DNA of 25,315 bases from Bacillota bacterium (GCA_023436245.1 JAEZJZ010000038.1:1-25315), one strand, 5' to 3'; shown: positions 14,119 to 23,251, counted from the stretch's first letter. Numbers and translations: made by a program. The notes: generated from the letters alone by a model not told the origin.

Positions 14119-15530
14119 CCGACCTGAGAGAAGAGTGTGGTGTGCTCGGCGTCTACGGTGTGCAGACTGACATGGTCGGGCTGATGTACATGGGCCTGTT
14201 CGCCCTGCAGCATCGGGGCGAGGAGAGCGCCGGCATCGCTGTCAGCGATGGACAGGAGATCCGGCTGCGCAAGGCGCAGGGTCTGGTTTCGGACGTCTTC
14301 AGCCCGGAGCATCTGCAGGAGCTCAGCACTGTCAACCCATTGCTCGGCATCGGCCACGTGCGCTACTCTACCACCGGCGGCACGGGACTGGCCAATGCTC
14401 AGCCGTTTGTGATCCGCTATCTGCAGGGCAACTTTGCCTTGGCGCATAACGGCAATCTGGCCAATACCGACGACCTGCGCAAAGAGATGGAGTTGGACGG
14501 TCAGGTCTTTCAGACCAACAGCGACAGCGAGGTCATTCTCAACCTGATTTCCCGCTACCGGCGGGAGGACATCGTCAGCGCTATTCGCCACGGCCTCAGT
14601 CAGGTGAAGGGTGCCTACAGTCTGGTGATGCTCTCCGACGACAAGCTGATTGCTGTGCGCGACCCGCGTGCCTTCCGGCCGCTGGTGCTCGGTCGCCTGG
14701 GCGAAGGCTACGTGGTGGCTTCTGAGTCGGCCGCCTTTGACGCCATGGGCGCTGAGTTGGTGCGCGATCTGGAACCGGGAGAGATCCTGGTGATCGACAG
14801 CGAAGGCCTGCACAGCGAGCGCCTTGGCCCCGAGCCGCCCCGTGCCTCCTGTGTCTTTGAATATGTTTACTTTGCCCGCGTCGACTCAGTGATCGATGGG
14901 TTGAACGTGCATCAGGTGCGCCGCCGCCTGGGCCAGATGTTGGCCCAGGAGCGGCCCGCCGACGCAGATATCGTGATTGGGGTGCCCGATTCGGCACTGC
15001 CGGCAGCCGTCGGCTATGCCCTGGAATCCGGGTTGCCCTATGAAGACGGGTTTGTCAAGAACCGCTACATCGGTCGCACCTTCATTCAGCCTGGACAGTC
15101 ACTCCGCGAGCTGAAGGTGCGCCTGAAACTGAATCCCAATCGACATGTGGTGGAGGGCAAGCGGGTGGTGGTGATCGACGATTCCATCGTGCGTGGCACC
15201 ACCACCAAGGGGCGCGTGCAGGCGCTGCGCGAGGCCGGCGCCAAGGAAGTGCACTTCCGCATCGCCTGCCCGCCCTACAAGTCGCCCTGTCTCTACGGCA
15301 TCGACACAGCGGATCAGAGTGAGTTGGTGGCGGCCACGCACAGCCTGGAAGAGATTCGCCAGTTGATCGGTGCAGACTCGCTCGGGTATCTCAGCCTGCC
15401 AGGGCTGCTCAAGGCGGTCACCGGCAGTGGATACTGTTTGGCTTGCCTGAACGGAGACTATCCGGAGCGATTCGGTAGCGCCGCCTGCAACGGTTCCTGT
15501 CAGGGATTTGCGGCAAAGGATGTGAAATAG
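14100..15530 (+). CDS. purF: Amidophosphoribosyltransferase
   Basis: This encodes 476 residues from GTG 14100, seven bases after AGGAGG (14087-14092) inside purL. It is the committed enzyme: PRPP plus glutamine to phosphoribosylamine. The predicted N-terminus SYGELADLREE followed by C13 in ECGVLGVYG looks like the propeptide and catalytic Cys of the B. subtilis-type enzyme. Cysteines in RASCVFEY, RIACPPYKSPC and GYCLACLNGDYP match the four 4Fe-4S ligands of that type, so it is probably oxygen-sensitive. VVVIDDSIVRGTTT is the PRPP-binding loop. purM starts directly after its stop. Confidence 0.97.
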   Translation: MSYGELADLREECGVLGVYGVQTDMVGLMYMGLFALQHRGEESAGIAVSDGQEIRLRKAQGLVSDVFSPEHLQELSTVNPLLGIGHVRYSTTGGTGLANAQPFVIRYLQGNFALAHNGNLANTDDLRKEMELDGQVFQTNSDSEVILNLISRYRREDIVSAIRHGLSQVKGAYSLVMLSDDKLIAVRDPRAFRPLVLGRLGEGYVVASESAAFDAMGAELVRDLEPGEILVIDSEGLHSERLGPEPPRASCVFEYVYFARVDSVIDGLNVHQVRRRLGQMLAQERPADADIVIGVPDSALPAAVGYALESGLPYEDGFVKNRYIGRTFIQPGQSLRELKVRLKLNPNRHVVEGKRVVVIDDSIVRGTTTKGRVQALREAGAKEVHFRIACPPYKSPCLYGIDTADQSELVAATHSLEEIRQLIGADSLGYLSLPGLLKAVTGSGYCLACLNGDYPERFGSAACNGSCQGFAAKDVK

Positions 15531-16562
15531 ATGGATCCGATCACCTACCGCGCTGCTGGCGTGGACGTGGATGCTGGCGACCGCGCCGTGCGCTTGATGA
15601 AGGATGCAGTTCGCTCCACCTTTCGCAAAGAGGTGCTGGACAACTTTGGCGGGTTCGCCGGCCTGATTTCGCTGCCGGATCGCCCCTACAAACAGCCGGT
15701 GCTGGTGGCCGGCACCGACGGCGTCGGCACCAAACTGAAGCTGGCCTTTCTGGCTGACCGACATGACACCATCGGCATCGATTGCGTGGCCATGTGTGTC
15801 AACGACGTGCTGGTGCAGGGAGCAGAACCGCTGTTTTTCCTGGACTACATCGCCACCGGCAAATTGGTCCCCGAGAAGATTGCCAGCATCGTGGCCGGGG
15901 TGGCAGACGGCTGCCGTCAGGCCGGCTGCGCCCTGATCGGCGGAGAGACGGCCGAGATGCCCGGCATGTATGCCGAGAACGAGTACGACTTGGCTGGCTT
16001 TTCCGTTGGCGTTGCCGACCGCTCGGAAGTGGTCGACGGCAGCACCATTCAGCCAGGCGATCATCTGATCGGGCTCGCTTCCAGCGGTTTGCACAGTAAC
16101 GGGTTTTCTCTGGTACGCAAGCTGGTTCTTGAGGTGGCCGGGCACCAACTGACGGATGTAGTGCCGGAGCTCGGCCCCGCGCCGCTTCAGGACATTCTGC
16201 TCACGCCCACTCGCATCTACGTCAAGTCGGTGCTTGCATTACTCCGCCAATGCACCATCAAGGGCATGGCGCATATCACCGGTGGCGGGCCGACTGAGAA
16301 TATTCCCCGCATGTTGCCAGAGGGCTGCGGAGCGCTGCTCGATCGGAGTAGTTGGCCGGTGCCGCCCATTTTCAGCTACTTGCAGCGCCTCGGGCAAGTG
16401 CCGACTGAGGATATCTACCGCACCTTCAACATGGGGCTCGGCTTCGTGCTGGCCGTGCCTGCAGAGCAAGTGGAACAGGTGATCGCCTTGGCCAACGAAC
16501 TGGGCGAGACGGCTTATCATATCGGCGAGGTGATCGCTGGCCAGGGCGTGACTTACCGATGA
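15531..16562 (+). CDS. purM: Phosphoribosylformylglycinamidine cyclo-ligase (AIR synthetase)
   Basis: This encodes 343 residues. ATG immediately follows the purF stop, with AAAGGATGTG as ribosome binding site. It closes FGAM to AIR with ATP. Motifs: VAGTDGVGTKLKLAF (nucleotide-binding turn), IDCVAMCVNDVLVQGAEPLFFLDY, ALIGGETAEMPGMY, GLASSGLHSNGFSLVR, and HITGGGPTENIPRMLP near residue 250. Length and end (IGEVIAGQGVTYR) are normal. The stop overlaps the purN start by four bases. Confidence 0.97.
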   Translation: MDPITYRAAGVDVDAGDRAVRLMKDAVRSTFRKEVLDNFGGFAGLISLPDRPYKQPVLVAGTDGVGTKLKLAFLADRHDTIGIDCVAMCVNDVLVQGAEPLFFLDYIATGKLVPEKIASIVAGVADGCRQAGCALIGGETAEMPGMYAENEYDLAGFSVGVADRSEVVDGSTIQPGDHLIGLASSGLHSNGFSLVRKLVLEVAGHQLTDVVPELGPAPLQDILLTPTRIYVKSVLALLRQCTIKGMAHITGGGPTENIPRMLPEGCGALLDRSSWPVPPIFSYLQRLGQVPTEDIYRTFNMGLGFVLAVPAEQVEQVIALANELGETAYHIGEVIAGQGVTYR

Positions 16563-17191
16563 CCAGCAAACTGGCGGTGCTCGTCTCTGGCGGCGGCACC
16601 AACCTGCAGGCGATCATTGACGCCTGTGAGTCAGGCTATCTGCCGGCAGAGGTGGCTGTCGTCGTCAGCTCGCGGCGGAACGCCTTTGCTCTGGAACGAG
16701 CCAAACAGCACGGCATACCGACTGCCGTAGTCTCCCGCAAGTCTTTTGGGGATGACTTGGCCGGGTACAGCCAGGCTCTCTTGGCTGCCGTGCAGCCCTA
16801 TCAGCCGGATCTGATTCTTCTGGCCGGGTTCATGTCCGTGCTGGCAGATCCTTTCCTGAAGGTTTTTGCCGGGCGAATTATGAACACTCATCCGGCCCTG
16901 ATTCCAGCGTTCGCCGGCCCCGGGTTCTATGGCCATCACGTGCATCAAGCCGTGTTGACCTATGGGGTCAAGCTGAGCGGAGCCACGATTATCTTCGTGG
17001 AGGACGGCGTCGATGCTGGCCCGATCATTCTGCAGGAGGCCGTGCCGGTGCTCGATGATGACACGGTTGAGACTCTGGCGGCGCGCGTGTTGCCGGTGGA
17101 ACATCGCCTCTACGTTGAAGCTGTGAAACTGTTTGCCGAAGGCAGGCTGTCACTGGATGGCCGCCGGGTGCGCATCTTGCCAGCCAAGTAG
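16559..17191 (+). CDS. purN: Phosphoribosylglycinamide formyltransferase
   Basis: This encodes 210 residues, with ATG overlapping the purM stop (ATGA). It transfers a formyl group from 10-formyl-THF to GAR. The N-terminus LAVLVSGGGTNLQAIIDAC is the phosphate-binding loop, and the catalytic Asn/His are N109 and H111 in MNTHPALIPAF. The catalytic Asp is D152 in VEDGVDAGPII. No purT is seen, so GAR formylation depends on folate. Note the folate transporter gene further right in this window. Confidence 0.96.
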   Translation: MTSKLAVLVSGGGTNLQAIIDACESGYLPAEVAVVVSSRRNAFALERAKQHGIPTAVVSRKSFGDDLAGYSQALLAAVQPYQPDLILLAGFMSVLADPFLKVFAGRIMNTHPALIPAFAGPGFYGHHVHQAVLTYGVKLSGATIIFVEDGVDAGPIILQEAVPVLDDDTVETLAARVLPVEHRLYVEAVKLFAEGRLSLDGRRVRILPAK

Positions 17192-17221
17192 GTTGCTGGA
17201 ACCCGAAGGAGGATGATCAGA

Positions 17222-18766
17222 TTGCTGAAACGAGCGTTGCTCAGCGTATCAGATAAGACTGGTTTGGTGGAGTTCGCCACAGACTTGGCGCGACTGGGCG
17301 TCGAGCTTGTCTCCACCGGAGGCACCTACCGCCTACTGCAGCAGCATGGGCTGCCGGTGTTATCCATCGACGAGGTGACCGGCTTCCCCGAGATGCTGGA
17401 TGGCCGGGTGAAGACGCTGCACCCGCGCGTGCACGCCGGTCTCTTGGCCCGGCGCGACCTGCCGGAGCACATGGCCACTTTGGCCGAGCATGACATCACC
17501 CAAATCGACCTTCTAGTCTGTAACCTATATCCCTTCGCCGAGACGGTCGCCCGTCCGGACGTCAGTCTGGAGGAAGCGATTGAGAATATCGACATCGGCG
17601 GGCCCAGTATGCTGCGCTCAGCCGCCAAGAACCATCAGGCAGTGGCCGCCGTGGTCGATCGGGCTCATTACCCGGAGATCATTCGGGCGCTGGAAGAGAG
17701 CGCTGATGTGCCGCAGACTTTGCGTCAACGATTAGCTTTGGAGGCGTTCCGCCACACCGCTCGCTATGACGCGATGATCGCGGAATACCTCGGCCAGCAG
17801 TATGCGGCGGATGAGTTGTTGCCGGCCAGCCTCACCCTCACCTTCGATCGGGTGCAGTCACTGCGCTATGGCGAGAACCCGCATCAGCAGGCCGCCTTCT
17901 ACCGGGAAGTGCGGGCCGAGGCGCCGAGCCTTGCCTTAGCTGAGCAGTTGCAGGGCAAGGAACTGTCCTTTTGCAACCTTTACGACGCAGACGCTGCGCT
18001 CAGTATGGTACGCCAGTTCCGGCAACCGGCTGCCGTGGCCGTCAAGCACACCAATCCCTGCGGCGTGGCCATCGGTGAAACCTTGGCCGAGGCGTACCGC
18101 CGGGCCCACGATGCAGACCCCGTGTCCATCTACGGCGGCATCGTTGCCCTGAACCGTCCGGTGGACGCTGAAACCGCGCTGGAACTGAAGAAGATCTTTC
18201 TGGACATCGTGCTCGCACCCAGCTTCAGCGACGAAGCTAAGGAGATCCTGGCTTCTCGCAAGAACCTGCGCCTGTTGGCCGTCGGCCCGCTTAGTCCGGC
18301 CGTTGCAGCCGGACTGGACTACAAGCGGGTGGCTGGCGGTCTCTTGGTGCAAAACCCTGACCTGATCGCCCCGGAAGAAGAGCCCTGGCAGGTGGTCACC
18401 GAACAGCAACCGACCGCAGCACAACTGCATGACTTGCGCTTCGCCTGGCAGGTGGTCAAGTTCGCTAAGTCCAACGCCATCGTGGTGGCCAAGCAGGATG
18501 CCACCTGCGGCATCGGCACCGGTCAGGTGAATCGCATCGATTCTGCCGTCTCCGCCCTCAGCCGCGGCGGCGAGAAGACGCCAGGCGCGGTGCTCGCCTC
18601 CGACGGTCTCTTCCCCTTTGCCGATGTGGTGGAGGCAGCCGCCAAGGCCGGGATCAGCGCGATCGTGCAGCCCGGCGGCTCTGTGCGCGACAACGAGAGC
18701 ATCGCCATGGCCAATGCCCATGGCATCGCCATGGTCTTCACCGGGCATCGGCATTTCCGGCATTAA
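17222..18766 (+). CDS. purH: Bifunctional AICAR formyltransferase / IMP cyclohydrolase
   Basis: This encodes 514 residues. I favour TTG 17222, nine bases after AAGGAGG (17206-17212), because the upstream ATG 17213 abuts that site with no spacing. Residue 1 onward then reads LKRALLSVSDKTG as in the family. The IMP cyclohydrolase domain is N-terminal (SVSDKTG, STGGTYRLL, DGRVKTLHPRVHAGLL). The AICAR formyltransferase domain follows, with SLRYGENPHQ, AVKHTNPCGVA, KSNAIVVAKQ and PGGSVRDNESIAMA. The end HRHFRH is complete. It catalyses the last two steps to IMP. Confidence 0.97.
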   Translation: MLKRALLSVSDKTGLVEFATDLARLGVELVSTGGTYRLLQQHGLPVLSIDEVTGFPEMLDGRVKTLHPRVHAGLLARRDLPEHMATLAEHDITQIDLLVCNLYPFAETVARPDVSLEEAIENIDIGGPSMLRSAAKNHQAVAAVVDRAHYPEIIRALEESADVPQTLRQRLALEAFRHTARYDAMIAEYLGQQYAADELLPASLTLTFDRVQSLRYGENPHQQAAFYREVRAEAPSLALAEQLQGKELSFCNLYDADAALSMVRQFRQPAAVAVKHTNPCGVAIGETLAEAYRRAHDADPVSIYGGIVALNRPVDAETALELKKIFLDIVLAPSFSDEAKEILASRKNLRLLAVGPLSPAVAAGLDYKRVAGGLLVQNPDLIAPEEEPWQVVTEQQPTAAQLHDLRFAWQVVKFAKSNAIVVAKQDATCGIGTGQVNRIDSAVSALSRGGEKTPGAVLASDGLFPFADVVEAAAKAGISAIVQPGGSVRDNESIAMANAHGIAMVFTGHRHFRH

Positions 18767-18771
18767 GGTGC

Positions 18772-18840
18772 GGGGACACGCCTCAACAGGAAGCCAGTTT
18801 TGTGGGCTCGAGGAATGTCCCCATCGGGATTCGGGGACAC
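18772..18840 (+). repeat. REP-like extragenic palindrome after purH
   Basis: GGGGACA-CG-CCTC (18772-18784) pairs with GAGG-AA-TGTCCCC (18810-18822), with AGCC/GGCT pairing inside. A further GGGGACAC follows at 18833-18840. It starts a few bases after the purH stop. The GGGGACA motif is similar in style to the element at 25147, and both look like dispersed palindromes of Firmicutes genomes. It may also weaken read-through into purD. Confidence 0.6.
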
Positions 18841-18848
18841 ATCCGTAG

Positions 18849-18868
18849 GGGTCGCATGCATGCGACCC
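18849..18868. repeat. 20-bp perfect palindrome, copy 1
   Basis: GGGTCGCATGCATGCGACCC is self-complementary over its full 20 bases. A near-identical copy with a single changed base lies after purD at 20262-20281. No T tract follows, so it is not a normal terminator. Confidence 0.8.
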
Positions 18869-18983
18869 GCGCAAGCTCAGCGTAAACTCCGCGAAGGATC
18901 TTGAAGACTCGTGTTCACAGGTGTTCTCCGGATTCTTCCGCTGTCACACTGTCCCTTGAGCCACCATTAAGGAGGTAATGGCA

Positions 18984-20246
18984 ATGCGCGTTCTCTTGGT
19001 TGGTAGCGGCGGCAGAGAGCATGCCCTCGCCTGGAAGATCGCCCAGAGTCCCCTGCTCAGCGAATTCTATGCGGCCCCCGGCAACCCAGGCATCGCCCGT
19101 CATGCCGCCTGCCTGCCGGTTGCAGCCAATGATCTGGATGGCTTGGTGCAGTTGGCCGTGGAGAAGCAGATCGATCTGGTCGTCGTTGGGCCAGAGGACC
19201 CATTAGCCCTTGGCTTGGTAGATCGTCTGGCTGCTCTCGGCATCGCTGCTTTTGGGCCGAGCCAGGCGGCAGCCCGCTTGGAGAGCAGCAAAGCCTGGTC
19301 CAAGGAATTCATGCAGCGGCATGGGATTCCCACCGCCAGTTACCGGGTGTTCAACGAGTTGACCCCGGCTCTGCAGTATGCCGCTTCGCAGCCCTTTCCT
19401 TTGGTGATCAAGGCTTCCGGCCTGGCCGCCGGCAAAGGAGCCGTGATTGCCGCCGACTTGGATGAAGCCAAATCCGTGCTGCAGGAGATGCTGCAGTCCG
19501 ATAAGTTTGGCGCTGCCGGTCACACGGTGGTGGTTGAGTCATATCTCACTGGCCCGGAAGTATCCTTGCTGGCACTGATCGACGGTGAGAAATATTTGCT
19601 GCTGCCTGCTGCCCAAGACCACAAGCGCGTCTTTGACGGCGACCGAGGGCCGAATACCGGCGGTATGGGCGCCTATTCTCCGGTACCGGTCTTCACTCGT
19701 GAGGTGGAGCAACAGGCAGTGGAGCGGGTCTTGTTGCCGACAATCAGGGGCATGCAGATTGAGGGCTGTCCCTTCCGAGGAGTGCTCTACCTGGGTTTGA
19801 TGCTCACCGAGAGCGGGCCACAGGTGATCGAGTTCAACGCTCGTTTTGGTGATCCGGAGACCCAAGTGGTCTTGCCGCGCATCCAGAGCGATCTGTTGCC
19901 ATTGCTCTTGGCCACCGCCAGCGGCAAGCTGGCTGCTGCCAGCCTGCAGGTTACTGAGCAAGCTTGCGCCACCGTAATCATCAGCTCCCCTGGTTATCCT
20001 GGCAGTTACCCCAAGGGGCTGCCCATTACCGGTCTGGCAGCCGCCGAGGAGCAAGGATGCCTCGTCTTTCACGCCGGGACCGGTCTGCAGGGCAGCGACC
20101 TGGTCACCAGCGGCGGCCGCATTCTGGCAGTCTCCGCCCTGGGCGACAGTTTGTCCAGCGCTGTCGACGCTGCTTACCGCGGTGTGCGCGCGATCGCCAT
20201 TCCAGGCTCCCACTATCGGCGCGACATCGCCCACCGAGCGCTCTAG
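18984..20246 (+). CDS. purD: Phosphoribosylamine-glycine ligase (GAR synthetase)
   Basis: This encodes 420 residues from ATG 18984, eight bases after AAGGAGG (18969-18975); an in-frame ATG at 18978 is only two bases from that site. It joins glycine to phosphoribosylamine with ATP and has an ATP-grasp fold. Motifs: MRVLLVGSGGREHALAWK, VVGPEDPLALGLVD, LVIKASGLAAGKGAVIA, DRGPNTGGMGAYSPVPV and EFNARFGDPETQ. It is separated from purH by 217 bases holding palindromes, unlike the tight packing upstream. It could be read by run-through or from an unseen promoter, and it ends the locus with a strong terminator. Confidence 0.97.
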   Translation: MRVLLVGSGGREHALAWKIAQSPLLSEFYAAPGNPGIARHAACLPVAANDLDGLVQLAVEKQIDLVVVGPEDPLALGLVDRLAALGIAAFGPSQAAARLESSKAWSKEFMQRHGIPTASYRVFNELTPALQYAASQPFPLVIKASGLAAGKGAVIAADLDEAKSVLQEMLQSDKFGAAGHTVVVESYLTGPEVSLLALIDGEKYLLLPAAQDHKRVFDGDRGPNTGGMGAYSPVPVFTREVEQQAVERVLLPTIRGMQIEGCPFRGVLYLGLMLTESGPQVIEFNARFGDPETQVVLPRIQSDLLPLLLATASGKLAAASLQVTEQACATVIISSPGYPGSYPKGLPITGLAAAEEQGCLVFHAGTGLQGSDLVTSGGRILAVSALGDSLSSAVDAAYRGVRAIAIPGSHYRRDIAHRAL

Positions 20247-20261
20247 ACAGCTGATGGCTTC

Positions 20262-20281
20262 GGGTCGCATGCGTGCGACCC
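20262..20281. repeat. Near-perfect 20-bp palindrome, copy 2
   Basis: GGGTCGCATGCGTGCGACCC differs by one base from the palindrome at 18849-18868. It lies 15 bases after the purD stop. Two such copies flanking a single gene suggest a dispersed extragenic repeat family. Confidence 0.75.
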
Positions 20282-20321
20282 CTGCACGCGGGATCAGTAG
20301 CTCAAGTGGGCTCGATAAGAG

Positions 20322-20360
20322 GGACAGCCTGACCGCTATGGTCAGGCTGTCCTTTGGTTC
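20322..20360 (+). terminator. Terminator of the purine locus after purD
   Basis: GGACAGCCTGACC (20322-20334) and GGTCAGGCTGTCC (20340-20352) form a perfect 13-bp stem with a GCTAT loop, followed by TTTGGTTCT. This is strong evidence for the end of the transcript. Confidence 0.9.
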
Positions 20361-20469
20361 TGTCATGGCACTTAGGAATGGTTGCTGGTCGTCAGCTTGC
20401 ATGTGCGCAGATCATCTAGGCACACAAGCCGGCCTTCGGCTAATATGTTAGGGGTAGGGGGTGTTCCGC

Positions 20470-21312
20470 ATGTTTTTCACCAAGGTTCAGGGGTTGGGCA
20501 ACGATTTTGTATTGGTGGAAGCTTTTGACGGCTGGCCGACGGCCGATCCGGCCGAGTTGGCCCGGTTGATCTGTGATCGGCACTTTGGGGTTGGCGCAGA
20601 CGGCTTGGTGCTACTGTTGCCTTCAAACACCGCCGATTTGTGCATGCGCATCTGGAATGCAGACGGCAGCGAGCCCGAGATGTGCGGCAACGCCATTCGT
20701 TGTGTCGGCAAATATGCCTACGAGCGCGACATCTGTCGCCGGAGCGAGATGGCTGTGGAGACCCTGGCTGGGGTGCGGCAGATCCGGCTGCATCATGAGG
20801 GAGATGTCGTTTCCGCCGTCACCGTGGACATGGGTAGCCCGATCCTGGACCCGGAGCGCATACCGGTGCAGAGTCGGAAGAGCCCGGCAGTGCTGCTGCC
20901 GATTTTCGGACAGGACGAAGTCTATCGGGTCACGGCGGTCTCCATGGGCAACCCGCATGCCGTCGTCTTCGTGCCGGATTTGGCGGCAATCGACTTGCCG
21001 AGGCAAGGAGCTTTCCTGGAGCGCCATCCCCTCTTCCCGCGGGGAACCAACGTGGAATTTGTCCAGGTGATTGACCCGCAGTTAGTCAAGGTCTTAGTCT
21101 GGGAGCGGGGAGTGGGGGCCACGCTGGCTTGCGGCACCGGGGCCTGCGCCGTGGCTGTTGCCTCTGTGCTGAACGGCCTGACCGAGTCTGCCCTGACAGT
21201 GGAGCTGCCGGGCGGGCCTTTGCAGATCAACTGGCGCAACCAACAGCATGTGCTGATGACCGGCCCCGCAAGGCTGGTCTATACCGGCGAGTGGCCGCTA
21301 CAAACGGAGTAA
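20470..21312 (+). CDS. dapF: Diaminopimelate epimerase
   Basis: This encodes 280 residues from ATG 20470, which gives the conserved start FTKVQGLGNDFVLVEA; an in-frame GTG at 20461 overlaps the G-rich ribosome binding site. The enzyme converts LL- to meso-diaminopimelate for peptidoglycan and lysine synthesis. The two catalytic cysteines are C72 in EMCGNAIRC and C221 in ACGTGACAVAV. DRHFGVGADG, SMGNPHAVVFV and RGTNVEFVQV complete the family pattern. It is a single gene between the purine terminator and a convergent terminator. Its promoter is not clear: TAATAT at 20441 is a possible -10 with no good -35. Confidence 0.97.
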   Translation: MFFTKVQGLGNDFVLVEAFDGWPTADPAELARLICDRHFGVGADGLVLLLPSNTADLCMRIWNADGSEPEMCGNAIRCVGKYAYERDICRRSEMAVETLAGVRQIRLHHEGDVVSAVTVDMGSPILDPERIPVQSRKSPAVLLPIFGQDEVYRVTAVSMGNPHAVVFVPDLAAIDLPRQGAFLERHPLFPRGTNVEFVQVIDPQLVKVLVWERGVGATLACGTGACAVAVASVLNGLTESALTVELPGGPLQINWRNQQHVLMTGPARLVYTGEWPLQTE

Positions 21313-21371
21313 TGCCAAGAGCGAACAGGAGCCCGTGTCATTGCGACCCAGGCTCCTGTTTATTCTTGGCA
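21313..21371. terminator. Bidirectional terminator between dapF and the LTA-synthase-like gene
   Basis: AACAGGAGCC (21324-21333) pairs with GGCTCCTGTT (21351-21360), and outside it TGCCAAGA (21313-21320) pairs with TCTTGGCA (21364-21371). The stem is flanked by TTTATTC on the right and a GTTCGCTCTT run on the reverse strand. It lies between convergent genes, so it can serve both. Confidence 0.8.
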
Positions 21372-21391
21372 GTGATATAGTGCCAGCCAGG

Positions 21392-23239
21392 CTAGTCGCC
21401 AGCTGGCGCGAAGACCTGATCATACTCGAGCACAAAGTGCGAGTATTCTATCTCCCTCAGCGAGCGCTCGTAGCCGGCTCGGCACGCCTCTAGATTCACC
21501 GGCTCTCCGCTGCTGATGTCCCAGGCCGAGCTGTGTGCGAAAACTCCGTCGGCGGCCATCTGGAAGATCCGCTGGTCATCGATGAACGATCCCTTGGGCA
21601 GATAGGTGTGCAGTGCTACGAACCCGTGATCAGTGTTGATCAAATCCTGACCCATGATCATCGCCCTCGGATCCGACTGAATCCCCAGCAGGTTGAGCAG
21701 CGTGGGCAGCAGATCGATGTGCCCCCCAGTCGTCTGCAGCGTCTCCGCACTGCCGAGACCGGGCAGGTGAATCAGGAGTGGTACATTCAGCATGTCCAGA
21801 TTGCCGTACTCATGGCCAAGCAGTTCGGACATCAGTTCTGCCTGCTCCGCATTTGATCTGGGGATGCCATAGTGATCGCCGTAGATCACGATCAGCGACT
21901 GATCATAGAGGCCAGCGGTCTGCAGTTCCCGGAAGAAAAGCTCCAAGGCAGCGTCGGCGTAGCGCAATGCCTGCCAGTAGTGGCCGAAAATGCGGGTGTC
22001 GCGCGAGCCTGATTTCTCGTAGACCTTGGTATCAAGGCGCTCTGTCATCGCCTGTTCTGAAATGTAGAACGGATGATGGCCGCTCAACGTCACTGTCCAG
22101 GCTAGGAATGGTTGTGCTGTCTGCCCCAGATATGCGACTGTCTGCTGCAGAAGTTCCTTGTCGCTGGTGCCCATGCCGATGGGAGATTGTTGCGAAAAGT
22201 CGCCTTGGCTGTAGAACCGTTCAAAGCCGAGCTCTGGATAGATCTGCTCCCGGTTCCAGAAGGCTGGCTCATAGCCGTGAAAAGCAGCCGTCTGGTACCC
22301 GAGGTCGCGCAGAATCTGAGGTAAGGCATAGAGACTGCTCCCCTGATACTCCTGGAAGGACGCCTGCTGCTCGGATGGATAGAGCGAAGTCAGTGAGCTG
22401 AACTCAGCGTCCGAGGTGCGCCCCAGGCCGAGGGTCTGATAAAAGCGGTCGAAGTAGATCGTGTCCTGTTGTATGAGGCGATTGAGGAACGGTGTGATCT
22501 CCTGGTTGCCCAGTTGGCGGTTGATGGCTAGGTTCTGAAATGACTCTAGCTGAATCACGATCAGGTTCCTCCCCGCCGCTGCTCCGTTTAGCACATCGAG
22601 TTGACCGCGCCGGGCCATAGCCTGTTGTCGTCGGTACTCTGCCAGCGCCAAATCGTCCACCTGGAGTTCGCCTGGTCCAAAAAACCAGTCGCTCAGATGA
22701 TAGGAAAGGGCGCCGAAGCGTGCCACAGCCAGCGCACGACTGTTGTGCGCGGTAATCACAGTCGAACCCAGAGTGGTTATTGCCAAGATGCTGACCAGCA
22801 CTCCGAGCAGAGCCCGGGGTTGCGGCAGAAGGGCTTGGCCCTCCGGCAACAGGCGAAGGGCGATGATCAGCAGGACGGAGTCTGCCAACAGCGCCAGATC
22901 AAGGGGAGAGATGCTGCTCTGCACGTCTGCCGTGACCGCCCCGACCTGGCCAACCATCTGAAAAGCCTCAGCCGGGATGAGGATGTGAAGATTGCGGGAA
23001 TAGACCACATCAGCCAAGAGCAGCAAGGAGACAAGCAGATTGAGCACCATCGCCACTGGTCGACGTAGCTGTGGCCGCAGGTAGAGCACCGGCAGAAAGA
23101 CGGCGCCGAGTACCGCCGCTGAGCCAATCAGCCAAGTTGGCGATAGTCGCAGCCCCAGTTGGCCATGCAGATACCATAACTTCAATAATCCCAAGCCCAC
23201 CAGGGCAAGAAACAGGCGCGTGGGTGATATCCGTTTCAT
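21392..23239 (-). CDS. LTA synthase-type membrane sulfatase (lipoteichoic acid synthase family)
   Basis: This encodes 615 residues. The reverse-strand ribosome binding site GGGAGGG lies just before ATG 23239. Five transmembrane helices in residues about 1-165 are followed by an extracellular sulfatase-fold domain. Catalytic features line up with S. aureus LtaS: E232 in VIQLES, the nucleophile T275 in LGLGRTSDAEF, H388-H389 in SGHHPF, and D455-H456 in YGDHYG. Such enzymes polymerise glycerol phosphate onto a glycolipid anchor, or prime or transfer phosphoglycerol. Which of these applies cannot be decided, so I leave the symbol empty. Its presence supports a monoderm Gram-positive host. It is monocistronic, convergent with dapF and downstream of yedF. 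Confidence 0.93.
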   Translation of the reverse strand: MKRISPTRLFLALVGLGLLKLWYLHGQLGLRLSPTWLIGSAAVLGAVFLPVLYLRPQLRRPVAMVLNLLVSLLLLADVVYSRNLHILIPAEAFQMVGQVGAVTADVQSSISPLDLALLADSVLLIIALRLLPEGQALLPQPRALLGVLVSILAITTLGSTVITAHNSRALAVARFGALSYHLSDWFFGPGELQVDDLALAEYRRQQAMARRGQLDVLNGAAAGRNLIVIQLESFQNLAINRQLGNQEITPFLNRLIQQDTIYFDRFYQTLGLGRTSDAEFSSLTSLYPSEQQASFQEYQGSSLYALPQILRDLGYQTAAFHGYEPAFWNREQIYPELGFERFYSQGDFSQQSPIGMGTSDKELLQQTVAYLGQTAQPFLAWTVTLSGHHPFYISEQAMTERLDTKVYEKSGSRDTRIFGHYWQALRYADAALELFFRELQTAGLYDQSLIVIYGDHYGIPRSNAEQAELMSELLGHEYGNLDMLNVPLLIHLPGLGSAETLQTTGGHIDLLPTLLNLLGIQSDPRAMIMGQDLINTDHGFVALHTYLPKGSFIDDQRIFQMAADGVFAHSSAWDISSGEPVNLEACRAGYERSLREIEYSHFVLEYDQVFAPAGD

Positions 23240-23251
23240 GCTTCCCTCCCA

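Noticed and set aside
15099..16148. Long minus-strand open frame opposite purF/purM
   Set aside because: Antisense shadow of two clearly conserved genes, low-complexity composition, no family resemblance.
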